Position numbers and translations under genes: made by a program. Below, piece by piece: positions 16,543 through 25,667 of a stretch of DNA of 64,000 bases. Within the stretch, counting starts at the first letter, position 1, and every line of letters begins with the position of its first letter. This stretch comes from Scandinavium lactucae (GTDB lineage Bacteria; Pseudomonadota; Gammaproteobacteria; Enterobacterales; Enterobacteriaceae): contig NZ_JAWXRD010000028.1 of assembly GCF_033843265.1 (NCBI RefSeq), positions 146,741 to 210,740 of the forward strand, read 5' to 3'. A model generated the notes under the pieces. It made no database searches, was not told the DNA's origin, and saw only the letters and a program-made list of their open reading frames with translations.

Positions 16543-18189
16543 ATGGATTCGCAACGCAATCTTCTTATCATCGCTTTGTTGTTCGTGTCTTTCATGATCT
16601 GGCAGGCATGGGAGCAGGATAAAAATCCTCAGCCTCAGCAGCAGATTACGCAGACTACGACCACCGCCGCGGGCAGCGCCGCCGACCAGGGCGTTCCGGC
16701 CAGTGGCCAGGGAAAACTGATTACGGTGAAAACCGACGTGCTGGAACTCGTCATCAACACCCGTGGTGGTGATGTTGAGCAGGCACTGCTGTTAACTTAT
16801 CCGAAAACTCAGAATTCTAACGAGCCGTTTAAGTTACTGGATACCTCACCGCAGTTTATCTATCAGGCACAGAGCGGTCTGACCGGTCGTGATGGCCCGG
16901 ATAACCCGGCTAATGGTTCACGTCCGCTGTACAACATTGATAAAGATGCGTTTGTTCTGGCTGATGGACAGAATGAACTGACTATTCCGCTGACTTACAC
17001 CGATAAAGCGGGCAACACCTTCACCAAAACCTTCACCCTGAAACGCGGTGGATATGCGGTGAACGTGGGCTACGACGTGAAGAACGCCAGCGATAAACCG
17101 CTGGAAATCTCCGAATTCGGCCAGCTGAAGCAGTCTATCAATCTGCCACCAGAACTCGATACCAAAGGCGGCGGTCTGTCTACGATGCATACCTTCCGCG
17201 GCGCGGCGTACTCCACGCCAGACGCGAAGTATGAGAAATACAAATTCGACACCATCGCGGATAACGAGAACCTGAACATCAGTTCTAAAGGCGGTTGGGT
17301 GGCGATGCTGCAGCAGTACTTTGCGACCGCATGGGTGCCGAGCAGCAACAGTTCGAACAACTTCTACACCGCCAACCTCGGTAACGGGATTGCGGCAATT
17401 GGCTATAAGTCTCAGCCGGTTCTGGTTCAGCCAGGCCAGGCAGCAAGCCTTGCCAGCACCCTGTGGGTAGGCCCGGAAATTCAGGATAAAATGGCGGCCG
17501 TTGCGCCACATCTTGACCTGAGCGTGGACTATGGCTGGTTGTGGTTCATTTCTCAGCCGCTGTTTAAGCTGCTGAAATTTATCCACAGCTTCCTCGGTAA
17601 CTGGGGCTTCTCCATTATCGTTATCACCTTTATCGTTCGTGGCATCATGTACCCGCTGACCAAAGCGCAGTACACCTCCATGGCGAAGATGCGTATGCTG
17701 CAGCCGAAGATTCAGGCTATGCGTGAGCGTCTGGGCGATGACAAACAGCGTCAGAGCCAGGAAATGATGGCCCTGTATAAAGCAGAGAAAGTGAACCCGC
17801 TCGGCGGCTGCTTCCCTCTGATTATTCAGATGCCAATCTTCCTTGCGCTGTACTACATGCTGATGGGCTCCGTTGAACTGCGCCATGCGCCGTTTGCTCT
17901 GTGGATCCATGACCTGTCCGCACAGGACCCGTACTACATCCTGCCGATCCTGATGGGCGTAACGATGTTCTTCATCCAGAAGATGTCGCCGACCACCGTG
18001 ACCGACCCGATGCAGCAGAAGATTATGACCTTCATGCCGGTCATCTTCACCGTATTCTTCCTGTGGTTCCCGTCAGGTCTGGTGCTGTACTATATCGTCA
18101 GCAACCTGGTGACGATTATCCAGCAGCAGCTGATTTACCGTGGTCTGGAAAAACGTGGCCTGCATAGCCGCGAAAAGAAAAAATCCTGA
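16543..18189 (+). CDS. yidC: Membrane protein insertase YidC
   Basis: A 548-residue insertase, the E. coli length. It has an N-terminal membrane segment (NLLIIALLFVSFMIWQAWE), a large periplasmic P1 beta-domain (about 55-340), and the conserved five-helix core with the groove arginine in FIVRGIMYPLTKAQY and the GGCFPLIIQMPIF segment. The C-terminus is basic (KRGLHSREKKKS). It inserts membrane proteins alone or with SecYEG; a classic client, ATP synthase subunit c (atpE), is encoded 22 kb away in this window. A terminator follows. Confidence 0.99.
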   Translation: MDSQRNLLIIALLFVSFMIWQAWEQDKNPQPQQQITQTTTTAAGSAADQGVPASGQGKLITVKTDVLELVINTRGGDVEQALLLTYPKTQNSNEPFKLLDTSPQFIYQAQSGLTGRDGPDNPANGSRPLYNIDKDAFVLADGQNELTIPLTYTDKAGNTFTKTFTLKRGGYAVNVGYDVKNASDKPLEISEFGQLKQSINLPPELDTKGGGLSTMHTFRGAAYSTPDAKYEKYKFDTIADNENLNISSKGGWVAMLQQYFATAWVPSSNSSNNFYTANLGNGIAAIGYKSQPVLVQPGQAASLASTLWVGPEIQDKMAAVAPHLDLSVDYGWLWFISQPLFKLLKFIHSFLGNWGFSIIVITFIVRGIMYPLTKAQYTSMAKMRMLQPKIQAMRERLGDDKQRQSQEMMALYKAEKVNPLGGCFPLIIQMPIFLALYYMLMGSVELRHAPFALWIHDLSAQDPYYILPILMGVTMFFIQKMSPTTVTDPMQQKIMTFMPVIFTVFFLWFPSGLVLYYIVSNLVTIIQQQLIYRGLEKRGLHSREKKKS

Positions 18190-18213
18190 TTCGGTAGGCA
18201 TTCGCTAAAATGG

Positions 18214-18239
18214 AAGGCGGTCAGATGACCGCCTTTTTT
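18214..18239 (+). terminator. Rho-independent terminator after yidC
   Basis: AAGGCGGTCA-GA-TGACCGCCTT followed by TTTTA, 25 bp past the yidC stop. Confidence 0.85.
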
Positions 18240-18263
18240 ATTAGGTATTGAAAGAGACAAACC

Positions 18264-19628
18264 ATGAACCATAACGACACGATTGTTGCCCAGGCCACAC
18301 CGCCAGGACGCGGCGGCGTGGGTATCCTGCGTATTTCCGGCTTGAAAGCTCGCGAGGTTGCGCAGGCGGTGCTGGGCAAACTGCCTAAACCGCGTTACGC
18401 CGATTACCTGCCGTTTCGCGATGTCGAAGGCAATACGCTGGATCAGGGCATTGCCCTATGGTTCCCGGGGCCGAACTCCTTTACCGGCGAAGATGTGCTG
18501 GAACTGCAGGGCCACGGCGGCCCGGTTATTCTCGATTTACTGCTTAAACGCATTCTGACGCTGCCGGGGATTCGAATCGCTAATCCGGGCGAGTTTTCCG
18601 AACGCGCCTTTCTGAACGACAAGCTCGACCTCGCGCAGGCCGAAGCCATCGCCGACTTGATTGACGCCAGCTCAGAACAGGCCGCCCGTTCAGCGATGAA
18701 CTCATTGCAGGGCGCGTTTTCTTCGCGGGTAAATCATCTGGTGGAAGCGCTGACGCATCTGCGGATTTACGTCGAGGCGGCGATTGATTTCCCTGACGAA
18801 GAAATAGATTTCCTCTCCGATGGCAAAATCGAAGCCCAGCTCAACACCGTTATTGCCGACCTTGACGCCGTTCGCGCCGAAGCGCGCCAGGGCAGCTTGC
18901 TGCGTGAAGGGATGAAAGTGGTGATTGCCGGGCGGCCTAACGCCGGGAAATCGAGCCTGCTAAATGCGCTGGCAGGCCGTGAAGCCGCCATCGTAACCGA
19001 CATCGCCGGAACCACCCGCGACGTACTGCGCGAACACATTCACATCGACGGTATGCCGCTGCATATCATTGATACCGCCGGGCTGCGTGATGCCAGCGAT
19101 GAAGTAGAGCGGATCGGGATTGAGCGAGCCTGGCAGGAGATTGAACAGGCCGATCGCGTGTTGTTTATGGTCGACAGCACCACTACGTCCGCCGTCGACC
19201 CGGCGGAAATCTGGCCTGACTTTATCGCCCGTTTACCGGCCAATCTGCCGATCACCGTAGTGCGCAATAAAGCGGACATTACCGGGGAAGTTGTTGGCCT
19301 GAGCGAGATGAACGGTCATTCCCTGATCCGCCTTTCTGCCCGACAGGGCGAAGGGGTGGATATTCTGCGGAACCATCTTAAGCAGAGCATGGGCTTTGAG
19401 ACCAACATGGAAGGCGGGTTCCTCGCCCGTCGTCGCCATTTGCAGGCGCTTGAAGCGGCGGCCAACCATCTGCAACAGGGCAAAGCGCAGCTGTTAGGTG
19501 CCTGGGCAGGTGAACTGCTGGCGGAAGAACTGCGTCTGGCACAGCAGGCGTTAAGCGAAATCACCGGGGAATTTACCTCCGATGACCTGCTGGGCCGGAT
19601 CTTCTCGAGCTTCTGTATCGGCAAATAA
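18264..19628 (+). CDS. mnmE: tRNA uridine-5-carboxymethylaminomethyl modification GTPase MnmE
   Basis: A 454-residue protein: an N-terminal tetrahydrofolate-binding domain (TPPGRGGVGILRISG), then a helical domain interrupted by a G domain with G1 GRPNAGKSSL (about 226-235), G3 DTAGLRDA and G4 NKAD, and the C-terminal FCIGK with the conserved cysteine. With MnmG (mnmG lies near oriC in this window) it makes the cmnm5 group on wobble U34 of several tRNAs. Directly upstream is the yidC terminator, so it has its own promoter. In E. coli tnaCAB follows; here it does not. Confidence 0.98.
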   Translation: MNHNDTIVAQATPPGRGGVGILRISGLKAREVAQAVLGKLPKPRYADYLPFRDVEGNTLDQGIALWFPGPNSFTGEDVLELQGHGGPVILDLLLKRILTLPGIRIANPGEFSERAFLNDKLDLAQAEAIADLIDASSEQAARSAMNSLQGAFSSRVNHLVEALTHLRIYVEAAIDFPDEEIDFLSDGKIEAQLNTVIADLDAVRAEARQGSLLREGMKVVIAGRPNAGKSSLLNALAGREAAIVTDIAGTTRDVLREHIHIDGMPLHIIDTAGLRDASDEVERIGIERAWQEIEQADRVLFMVDSTTTSAVDPAEIWPDFIARLPANLPITVVRNKADITGEVVGLSEMNGHSLIRLSARQGEGVDILRNHLKQSMGFETNMEGGFLARRRHLQALEAAANHLQQGKAQLLGAWAGELLAEELRLAQQALSEITGEFTSDDLLGRIFSSFCIGK

Positions 19629-19646
19629 GCCCGTCGGCGTTCCCGT

Positions 19647-19672
19647 AAAACCCACCGCGCTGGTGGGTTTTT
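19647..19672 (+). terminator. Rho-independent terminator after mnmE
   Basis: AAAACCCACC-GCGCT-GGTGGGTTTTT, 19 bp past the mnmE stop. Confidence 0.85.
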
Positions 19673-19760
19673 CCATTCTGGAAAACACTGTTGTCCAAAC
19701 GGCAACTCGTGTCCGCCGCCAAAGCCCCGTATCCTCGCCGAACTTTCCTGTGAGGTATCT

Positions 19761-20945
19761 ATGGCCCGCTTCCTGTTTTGCAGTTTTGCTCTGGTTCTGC
19801 TTTATCCCTCCGGGATTGATATGTATCTGGTCGGCCTGCCCCGTATCGCGGCGGATCTTTCGGCCAGCGAAGCGCAGCTGCATATCGCGTTTTCAGTCTA
19901 TTTGGCGGGCATGGCCACGGCAATGCTGATTGCCGGACGCATTGCGGACAAAGCCGGGCGACAGCCGGTGGCTATCTGCGGTGCCATCGTTTTTGCACTG
20001 GCCTCCGCGCTGTGTGCCAACGCGATCACCAGCGATATGTTCCTGGCCGGGCGCTTTATTCAGGGCATCGGGGCGGGGGGCTGTTACGTGGTGGCATTTG
20101 CCATTATGCGCGACACCCTGGACAACCGTCGTCGGGCGAAAGTGCTGTCGCTGCTGAACGGCATCACCTGTATCGTGCCGGTGTTGGCACCGGTTCTCGG
20201 CAATCTCATCATGATGAAATTCCCGTGGCAAAGCCTGTTCTGGGTGATGGTCGCAATGGGAATAATGGTCTGCCTGCTGTCGACGCTGGTGCTGAAAGAA
20301 ACCCATCCGGGCACCCGCGCAGCTCCTGCCGCAGCGTCATCTTCGACGACAGAATCCCTGACCAGCCGCTTCTTTATCAGCCGCGTGGCGATCACGACGC
20401 TCAGCGTGACCGCGATCCTCACCTACGTGAATATCTCCCCGGTCCTGCTGATGGAGGTCCTGCATTTTGACCGGGGCGAATACTCCACCATTATGGCGCT
20501 GACCGCGCTGGTGAGTATGCTGGTGGCCTTCTCAACGCCGTTTGCGCTGTCGCTATTCCGCCAGCGCACGTTGATGCTAACCGCCCAGGGGCTGTTTTTT
20601 GTGGCAGCGGTGATACTGGCGTCAGCAAGCTCTGCCGCCGGAATGCTGTTCGGCTTGACGCTGATTTGCGCGGGCTTCTCACTCGGGTTCGGCGTGACCA
20701 TGAGCCAGGCATTGGGCCCCTTCTCGCTGCGCGCTGGGGTAGCAAGTTCCGTCCTCGGTATTGCCCAGGTGTGCGGTTCGTCGTTGTATATCTGGCTGGC
20801 CGCCATTTTCGGCGTCGGGGCGTCGAATATGCTGATCGGGATACTGATTAGCTGTAGCATGGTCTGCATCCTGTTGCTCATCTTCGTCTCCGCCCGCGCG
20901 GACGCGCCGGACAATGAAAAAATCCCTGACCAGTCTCGATCTTAA
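19761..20945 (+). CDS. mdtL: MFS multidrug efflux transporter MdtL
   Basis: A 394-residue, 12-helix major facilitator of the DHA1 (Bcr/CflA-like) class. The antiporter signature region runs LFLYPSGIDMYLVGLPRIAA-like at the N-terminus, with AGRIADKAGRQPVA as the loop 2-3 motif A and the helix-5 proline/glycine motif around VLAPVLGNLI. E. coli MdtL (391 aa) confers modest chloramphenicol resistance when over-produced. In E. coli tnaB sits upstream; here mnmE is the direct neighbour. The last 32 bp overlap the start of yidZ, so the two are probably co-translated. Confidence 0.93.
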   Translation: MARFLFCSFALVLLYPSGIDMYLVGLPRIAADLSASEAQLHIAFSVYLAGMATAMLIAGRIADKAGRQPVAICGAIVFALASALCANAITSDMFLAGRFIQGIGAGGCYVVAFAIMRDTLDNRRRAKVLSLLNGITCIVPVLAPVLGNLIMMKFPWQSLFWVMVAMGIMVCLLSTLVLKETHPGTRAAPAAASSSTTESLTSRFFISRVAITTLSVTAILTYVNISPVLLMEVLHFDRGEYSTIMALTALVSMLVAFSTPFALSLFRQRTLMLTAQGLFFVAAVILASASSAAGMLFGLTLICAGFSLGFGVTMSQALGPFSLRAGVASSVLGIAQVCGSSLYIWLAAIFGVGASNMLIGILISCSMVCILLLIFVSARADAPDNEKIPDQSRS

Positions 20946-21894
20946 CTTACTCTTTTGCCTACAACTTCTGTTACAGGAGCGCAGCGTCAGCAAGACGGCG
21001 AAACGGATGAACGTCACGCCGTCTGCGGTCAGCAAATCGCTGGCCAAACTGCGCGACTGGTTTAACGACCCGCTGTTTGTCAAAACCCCGACCGGCCTGC
21101 ATCCTACACCGCTGGCGGTCAGCATGGAGCAGGATCTGGCCGACTGGATGCAGATAAGCCACCAGTTGTTGGATAAACCGCATCACGATACCCCGCGCGG
21201 GCTAACCTTCGAGCTGGCCGCGGAATCCCCGCTGATGCTGATCGTGTTTAATTCCCTGACCCAACAAATCCACCAGCGCTATGCCCAGGCTACCGTGCGG
21301 CTACGCAACTGGGATTACGATTCGCTGGACGCGATTGTGCGCGGTGAGGTGGATTTGGGCTTCACCGGCCGGGAAAGCCATCCACGCTCGCGGGAATCCC
21401 TCAGCCTGCTGCCGTGGTTTATCGATTTTGAAGTGCTGTTCACCGACGTGCCCCGCGTGTATCTGCGGGAAGATCACCCGGCACTACAGGAAGAGTGGAA
21501 TCTTGAGACGTTCCTGCGCTATCCGCACATCAGCATCTGCTGGGAAAAAAGCGATACCTGGGCGCTGGATGAAGTGTTGAATGAATCTGGCCACCAGCGC
21601 CAGATTGCGTTGAGCATGCCGGGCTTTGAGGCTTCGATGTTTATGGCGGCGCAGCCCGACCATTCGTTGCTCGCCACCGCACCTTATTACTGTCAGCACT
21701 ATAATCAACAGCACGGCCTGAAACTGGTGACGCGCGCGATGCCGTTAGACGAAGCGCAGATGCAGAAACTGGCGGTGCCGTTCACCCTGATGTGGCATAA
21801 GCGCAACGGCCATAATCCCAAGATTATTTGGATGAAGTCGATGCTGAAGCAACTGTACCGGGAAGCGTTTCAATCCGGGGTGCTTAGCGATTAG
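20914..21894 (+). CDS. yidZ: LysR-family regulator YidZ
   Basis: A 326-residue LysR regulator beginning MKKSLTSLDLNLLFCLQLLL, with the helix-turn-helix around RSVSKTAKRMNVTPSAVSKS (about 23-43) and a C-terminal effector-binding domain. It is close to E. coli YidZ, which has been linked to protection from nitric oxide in anaerobic growth; its ligand and targets are not established. It begins inside the 3' end of mdtL, which hints at co-expression with that exporter. Confidence 0.9.
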   Translation: MKKSLTSLDLNLLFCLQLLLQERSVSKTAKRMNVTPSAVSKSLAKLRDWFNDPLFVKTPTGLHPTPLAVSMEQDLADWMQISHQLLDKPHHDTPRGLTFELAAESPLMLIVFNSLTQQIHQRYAQATVRLRNWDYDSLDAIVRGEVDLGFTGRESHPRSRESLSLLPWFIDFEVLFTDVPRVYLREDHPALQEEWNLETFLRYPHISICWEKSDTWALDEVLNESGHQRQIALSMPGFEASMFMAAQPDHSLLATAPYYCQHYNQQHGLKLVTRAMPLDEAQMQKLAVPFTLMWHKRNGHNPKIIWMKSMLKQLYREAFQSGVLSD

Positions 21895-22057
21895 CCGGGG
21901 AAATGTGTGACCTGGCGGGCTATTGCGTCTAAGGAAATGTAAATATGCTGACCGATCACTATTCATCGCCCTTATTCCACATTAAAACCTCATCAACCTG
22001 GGCAATAATAGAGACTGAGTTTCCAGTACCACTGACCATTAATCACGGAGCGACATA

Positions 22058-22807
22058 ATGGCAACGCATTTTGCAAGAGGGATCCTTACCGATGGGCATT
22101 TGCACTCAGTCCGACTCTCCTCATCCTGTCACAATAAATCACGCCAGCTGCCTGCGCATCGCCGGGCGCGATTCCTGGCCTCGCGGGCGTTACTCGCCGA
22201 ACTGCTGTTTATGCTGTACGGCATCAGCGAACTCCCGGAAATCATTACCCGACCGGACGGCAAACCGGTGTTTCGCGACAGCACCCAGCCGCGTTTCTCT
22301 ATCGCCTACGCCGGGAATATCGTTGGCGTGGCGCTGACCACCGAAGGTGAATGTGGTCTGGATATGGAACTCCAGCGCGCGACGCGCAGTTTCCACAGCC
22401 CGGCCGCGCCCGACGCCTATCCTTTCAGCAGTAACGAAAATCTGTGGATTAAAAACCAGACCGATCCGAACGAAGCCCGCGCACAGCTGCTGGCCTTGCG
22501 TCAGAGCGTCCTCAAACTCACCGGTGATATTCATCAAGACTCGCAGCAGCAGCTTCAGCTGTTGCCGGGTTCAGGCCGCCTGCGCGCCGCTAAATTGATG
22601 CAGATAGAGGCCATTTGTGACGCCGAGGACGTGCTGGTGTGGTCTATCGCTGCCACGCCTGCCATTGAACGCCTGAAGGTTTGGGAATTTGACAGCAAAA
22701 ACGGCTGGCACGGTTTGCCGGATATGCAGCTGCGCGCCAGTGAGCCCGCCGCGCGCCTGATGCGCTTTACCAGCCTACCGGCGGAAAAAGCCCTTATACT
22801 GAACTGA
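22058..22807 (+). CDS. yieE: YieE, 4'-phosphopantetheinyl transferase superfamily protein
   Basis: A 249-residue protein with the transferase motif CGLDMELQRA (magnesium ligands Asp102 and Glu104) and a fold-typical SIAYAGNIVGVAL strand before it. The second canonical motif, WxxKEAxxK, is degenerate: ALRQSVLKLTG keeps a lysine but not the WxxKE. E. coli YieE has the same feature. Family members move phosphopantetheine from CoA to carrier proteins. The carrier substrate of YieE is unknown and activity cannot be assumed. It is followed closely by chrR. Confidence 0.85.
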   Translation: MATHFARGILTDGHLHSVRLSSSCHNKSRQLPAHRRARFLASRALLAELLFMLYGISELPEIITRPDGKPVFRDSTQPRFSIAYAGNIVGVALTTEGECGLDMELQRATRSFHSPAAPDAYPFSSNENLWIKNQTDPNEARAQLLALRQSVLKLTGDIHQDSQQQLQLLPGSGRLRAAKLMQIEAICDAEDVLVWSIAATPAIERLKVWEFDSKNGWHGLPDMQLRASEPAARLMRFTSLPAEKALILN

Positions 22808-22837
22808 CTCATCATGATGAAAAATAAAGGAGTAATC

Positions 22838-23404
22838 ATGTCCGACGCGATAAAAGTTGTGACGTTATTGGGGAGCCTGCGCAAAGGTTCATTTAACGGG
22901 ATGGTGGCACGCACCCTGCCAGGCCTCGCACCCGCGGGGATGGCCATTTCTGCGCTGCCGTCGATTGGCGACATTCCACTGTACGATGCCGATATCCAGC
23001 AGGAAGAGGGTTTCCCCCCAGCCGTCGAGACGTTAGCCGCGCAAATTCGTGACGCCGATGGTGTAGTTATCGTCACTCCGGAGTACAACTACTCGGTGCC
23101 GGGCGGTCTGAAAAACGCCATCGACTGGCTGTCACGCCTGCCGGAACAGCCGCTGGCCGGTAAACCAGTGCTGATTCAAACCAGCTCGATGGGCGCAATT
23201 GGCGGCGCGCGCTGCCAGTATCATCTGCGCCAGATTTTGGTATTCCTGGATGCGATGGTGATGAACAAGCCAGAGTTCATGGGCGGCGTTATTCAGAATA
23301 AGGTCGATCCGCAGACGGGCGAGGTGGTTGATCAGAGTACGCGTGACCACTTGAGCGGTCAGCTGACCGCGTTCGGGGATTACATCCGACGGGTGAAAGC
23401 GTAA
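22838..23404 (+). CDS. chrR: NADPH-dependent FMN reductase / quinone and chromate reductase
   Basis: A 188-residue flavodoxin-like reductase (YieF/ChrR). The FMN phosphate loop is GSLRKGSFNG (about 12-21), and TPEYNYSVPGGLKNAIDW (about 81-98) is the family signature. It reduces quinones by two electrons, protecting against oxidative stress, and can reduce chromate. The start at 22838 has AAGGAG at a good distance; an in-frame ATG at 22814 would place that ribosome-binding site inside the coding region. It sits 30 bp after yieE and ends in a shared bidirectional terminator with adeP. Confidence 0.95.
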   Translation: MSDAIKVVTLLGSLRKGSFNGMVARTLPGLAPAGMAISALPSIGDIPLYDADIQQEEGFPPAVETLAAQIRDADGVVIVTPEYNYSVPGGLKNAIDWLSRLPEQPLAGKPVLIQTSSMGAIGGARCQYHLRQILVFLDAMVMNKPEFMGGVIQNKVDPQTGEVVDQSTRDHLSGQLTAFGDYIRRVKA

Positions 23405-23405
23405 T

Positions 23406-23442
23406 AAAAAAGGCCGGGAAGCGAAAGCTCCCGGCCTTTTTC
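23406..23442. terminator. Bidirectional terminator between chrR and adeP
   Basis: AAAAAAGGCCGGGA, an 11-base loop region, then TCCCGGCCTTTTT. The A- and T-runs on both sides serve both convergent transcripts. Confidence 0.9.
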
Positions 23443-23459
23443 GTGTCAGTCATCGCGCC

Positions 23460-24797
23460 TTAGTGTGCATCAATGAACACAATCTTCAGGACGAACAGCA
23501 GGGCAACCACCACCACGCACGGGCTGAGATCGCGGAAACGTCCGGTACCGATTTTCATCACGCAGTAAGAGATGAAGCCCAGCGCGATACCTTCGGTTAT
23601 CGAGAAGCTGAACGGCATCATCACCGCCGTAATAAACGCCGGAACGGCTTCGGTCAGATCTTCCCACTTCACCCGCGCCAGGCTTGAGGTCATCAGCACC
23701 CCAACATAAATCAGCGCCCCAGCGGCGGCGTATGGCGGCACCATGCCCGCCAGCGGTGACAGGAAAATCACCAGCAGGAACAGCAGGCCCACGACCACCG
23801 CGGTGAGACCAGTACGGCCACCGACGGACACGCCGGAAGTAGATTCAATGTACGCAGTAACGGAAGAGGTGCCGATAAAGGAACCCGCCACGGACGAAAT
23901 ACTGTCGACGTACAGCGCCTGCTTCATGCGCGGGAATTTGCCATTGGCATCGCTGAGACCCGCTTTGTCGGTCACGCCAATCAGGGTGCCAGAGGAGTCA
24001 AACAGATTGACCAGCATGAAGGAGAAGATCACGCCCGCCAGGCCGAGGTTAAAGGAACCAGCCAGATCAACATGCCCGATAACCGAAGTCACATCCGGTG
24101 GCGTCGATACGATGCCGGTGTAATGCACGTCGCCCAGCATCCAGCCCAGCAGGGTGGTGACCACGATAGAGACCAGCACCGCCGCATGAATGTTACGGGA
24201 CGCCAGAATCGCGATGATGAAGAAGCCCAGGATCCCGAGCAGTACGCTGTGTGAGGTCAGGTTGCCGATGCTCACCAGTGTGTCTTTATTGGCAACAATG
24301 ACGCCAGCATTCTTCAGGCCCATCATGCCGATGAACAGACCGATACCACTGGTGATGCCCACGCGCAGGCTCATCGGGATATTGGCAATCATCCAGTAAC
24401 GCACGCGGAAAATGGTCAGCAGCAGCAGGCCAACGGCACCCCAGAAAATCGCGCCCATCCCGACCTGCCACGGCAGGCCCATCGCTTGCACCACCACGAA
24501 GGCGAAGAAGGCATTCAGGCCCATGGCCGGTGCCAGCGCCACCGGCAGGTTGGCAAACAGACCCATCATGATGCTACCGAAGGCGGCAATCAAACAGGTG
24601 GTGACGAAGACGGCGCTCGTGTCCATGCCAGCTACGCCCAGAATTTGTGGGTTCACAAAAACGATGTAAACCATCGTCAGGAAGGTGGTGAATCCGGCAA
24701 TCACTTCCGTGCGTGCCGTCGTTCCGTGCTCGCGCAGTTTAAACACGCGCTGAAGCAGACCCTGACCCGACGTCTGGGTGGTTTGTTGTTGGCTCAT
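23460..24797 (-). CDS. adeP: Adenine permease AdeP (NCS2/AzgA family)
   Basis: A 445-residue inner-membrane permease, equal in length to E. coli AdeP (YieG/PurP) and very similar throughout. It contains TEVIAGFTTFLTMVYIVFVN near the N-terminus, the substrate region PAMGLNAFFAFVVV, and SVTAYIESTSGVSVGGRTGL in the second half, all AzgA-type motifs. It imports adenine by proton symport. The gene is divergent from yieH; a PurR-like site lies in the gap, consistent with purine control. Confidence 0.96.
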   Translation of the reverse strand: MSQQQTTQTSGQGLLQRVFKLREHGTTARTEVIAGFTTFLTMVYIVFVNPQILGVAGMDTSAVFVTTCLIAAFGSIMMGLFANLPVALAPAMGLNAFFAFVVVQAMGLPWQVGMGAIFWGAVGLLLLTIFRVRYWMIANIPMSLRVGITSGIGLFIGMMGLKNAGVIVANKDTLVSIGNLTSHSVLLGILGFFIIAILASRNIHAAVLVSIVVTTLLGWMLGDVHYTGIVSTPPDVTSVIGHVDLAGSFNLGLAGVIFSFMLVNLFDSSGTLIGVTDKAGLSDANGKFPRMKQALYVDSISSVAGSFIGTSSVTAYIESTSGVSVGGRTGLTAVVVGLLFLLVIFLSPLAGMVPPYAAAGALIYVGVLMTSSLARVKWEDLTEAVPAFITAVMMPFSFSITEGIALGFISYCVMKIGTGRFRDLSPCVVVVALLFVLKIVFIDAH

Positions 24798-24900
24798 CTT
24801 CTGGTTCCAAACTAAGGAGGGGAAAATTCGTCGCTATCCTATACCAAAATGCGACAATAGGGAGAGTAAGAGCACACTTTTTTTCATTGATTTTGCTTAT

Positions 24901-24916
24901 ACGGCAACGATTGCGT
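24901..24916. promoter_or_regulatory. Candidate PurR operator upstream of adeP
   Basis: ACGGCAACGATTGCGT resembles the PurR consensus ACGCAAACGTTTNCNT at about 13 of 16 positions, with the central CG step retained. It lies about 105 bp before the adeP start. Binding is inferred from the known purine regulation of this permease family. Confidence 0.4.
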
Positions 24917-24966
24917 CGGGCAAAATGAATTACGTAAACGTTAAACTTGTGACAACAGGAAACGGC

Positions 24967-25632
24967 ATGTCCAGTATTGAAGCGGTGTTTTTCGACTGTG
25001 ATGGCACGCTCGTCGACAGCGAAGTGATTTGCTCCCGGGCCTATGTCCACATGTTCCGGGAATTTGGCATCACTCTGGAGCTTGAAGAGATCTTTAAGCG
25101 CTTTAAAGGAGTGAAGCTGTACGAGATCATCGACACCATTAACGCCGAGTATGGCGTGAGTCTGCACAAAAAGACCCTCGAGCCGGTGTATCGCGCCGAG
25201 GTGGCTCGCCTGTTCGACAGCGAACTGGAAGTCATTGATGGGGCGAATACGTTGCTCGACGCGATGACGGTGCCAATGTGTATCGTCTCCAACGGTCCGG
25301 TCAGCAAAATGCAGCATTCATTGGGCAAAACCGGTCTGTTGCATCATTTTCCCGATAAGCTGTTTAGCGGGTATGACATTCAGGCGTGGAAACCCGATCC
25401 GGCGTTGATGTATCACGCGGCGAAAGCGATGAACGTCGACCCGGTGAACTGCGTGCTGGTGGATGATTCGAGCGCGGGCGCGATGTCCGGCGTAGCGGCG
25501 GGGATGGAGGTGTTTTACTTCTGCGCCGATCCGCATAATCAGCCGATCGACCATCCGAAGGTGACGACGTTTACCTCACTGGATGAATTGCCAGGACTGT
25601 GGAAAGCGCGGGGTTGGGAGATTACCCGGTAA
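24967..25632 (+). CDS. yieH: 6-phosphogluconate phosphatase YieH (HAD superfamily)
   Basis: A 221-residue HAD phosphatase with motif I VFFDCDGTLVDSE (Asp9, Asp11), motif II CIVSNGP, motif III lysine in DIQAWKPDP and motif IV VLVDDSSAGAMSG, plus the helical C1 cap. E. coli YieH hydrolyses 6-phosphogluconate and related phosphates. The ATG at 24967 begins the family sequence and gives the E. coli length. The open frame extends upstream to 24778, but that part overlaps the adeP start region and is not conserved. Confidence 0.94.
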   Translation: MSSIEAVFFDCDGTLVDSEVICSRAYVHMFREFGITLELEEIFKRFKGVKLYEIIDTINAEYGVSLHKKTLEPVYRAEVARLFDSELEVIDGANTLLDAMTVPMCIVSNGPVSKMQHSLGKTGLLHHFPDKLFSGYDIQAWKPDPALMYHAAKAMNVDPVNCVLVDDSSAGAMSGVAAGMEVFYFCADPHNQPIDHPKVTTFTSLDELPGLWKARGWEITR

Positions 25633-25635
25633 ATT

Positions 25636-25664
25636 CCCCCTCTCCCCATCGGGGAGAGGGTTTA
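25636..25664. terminator. Hairpin between convergent yieH and phoU
   Basis: CCCTCTCCCC-ATC-GGGGAGAGGG, a perfect 10-bp stem, flanked by TTTAAA and AAATT. It lies exactly between the two stop codons and probably ends both transcripts, although the T-tracts are short. Confidence 0.6.
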
Positions 25665-25667
25665 AAC

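Noticed and set aside
16918..17910. 330-codon ORF antisense to yidC
   Set aside because: Shadow frame of a certain gene with no start signal.
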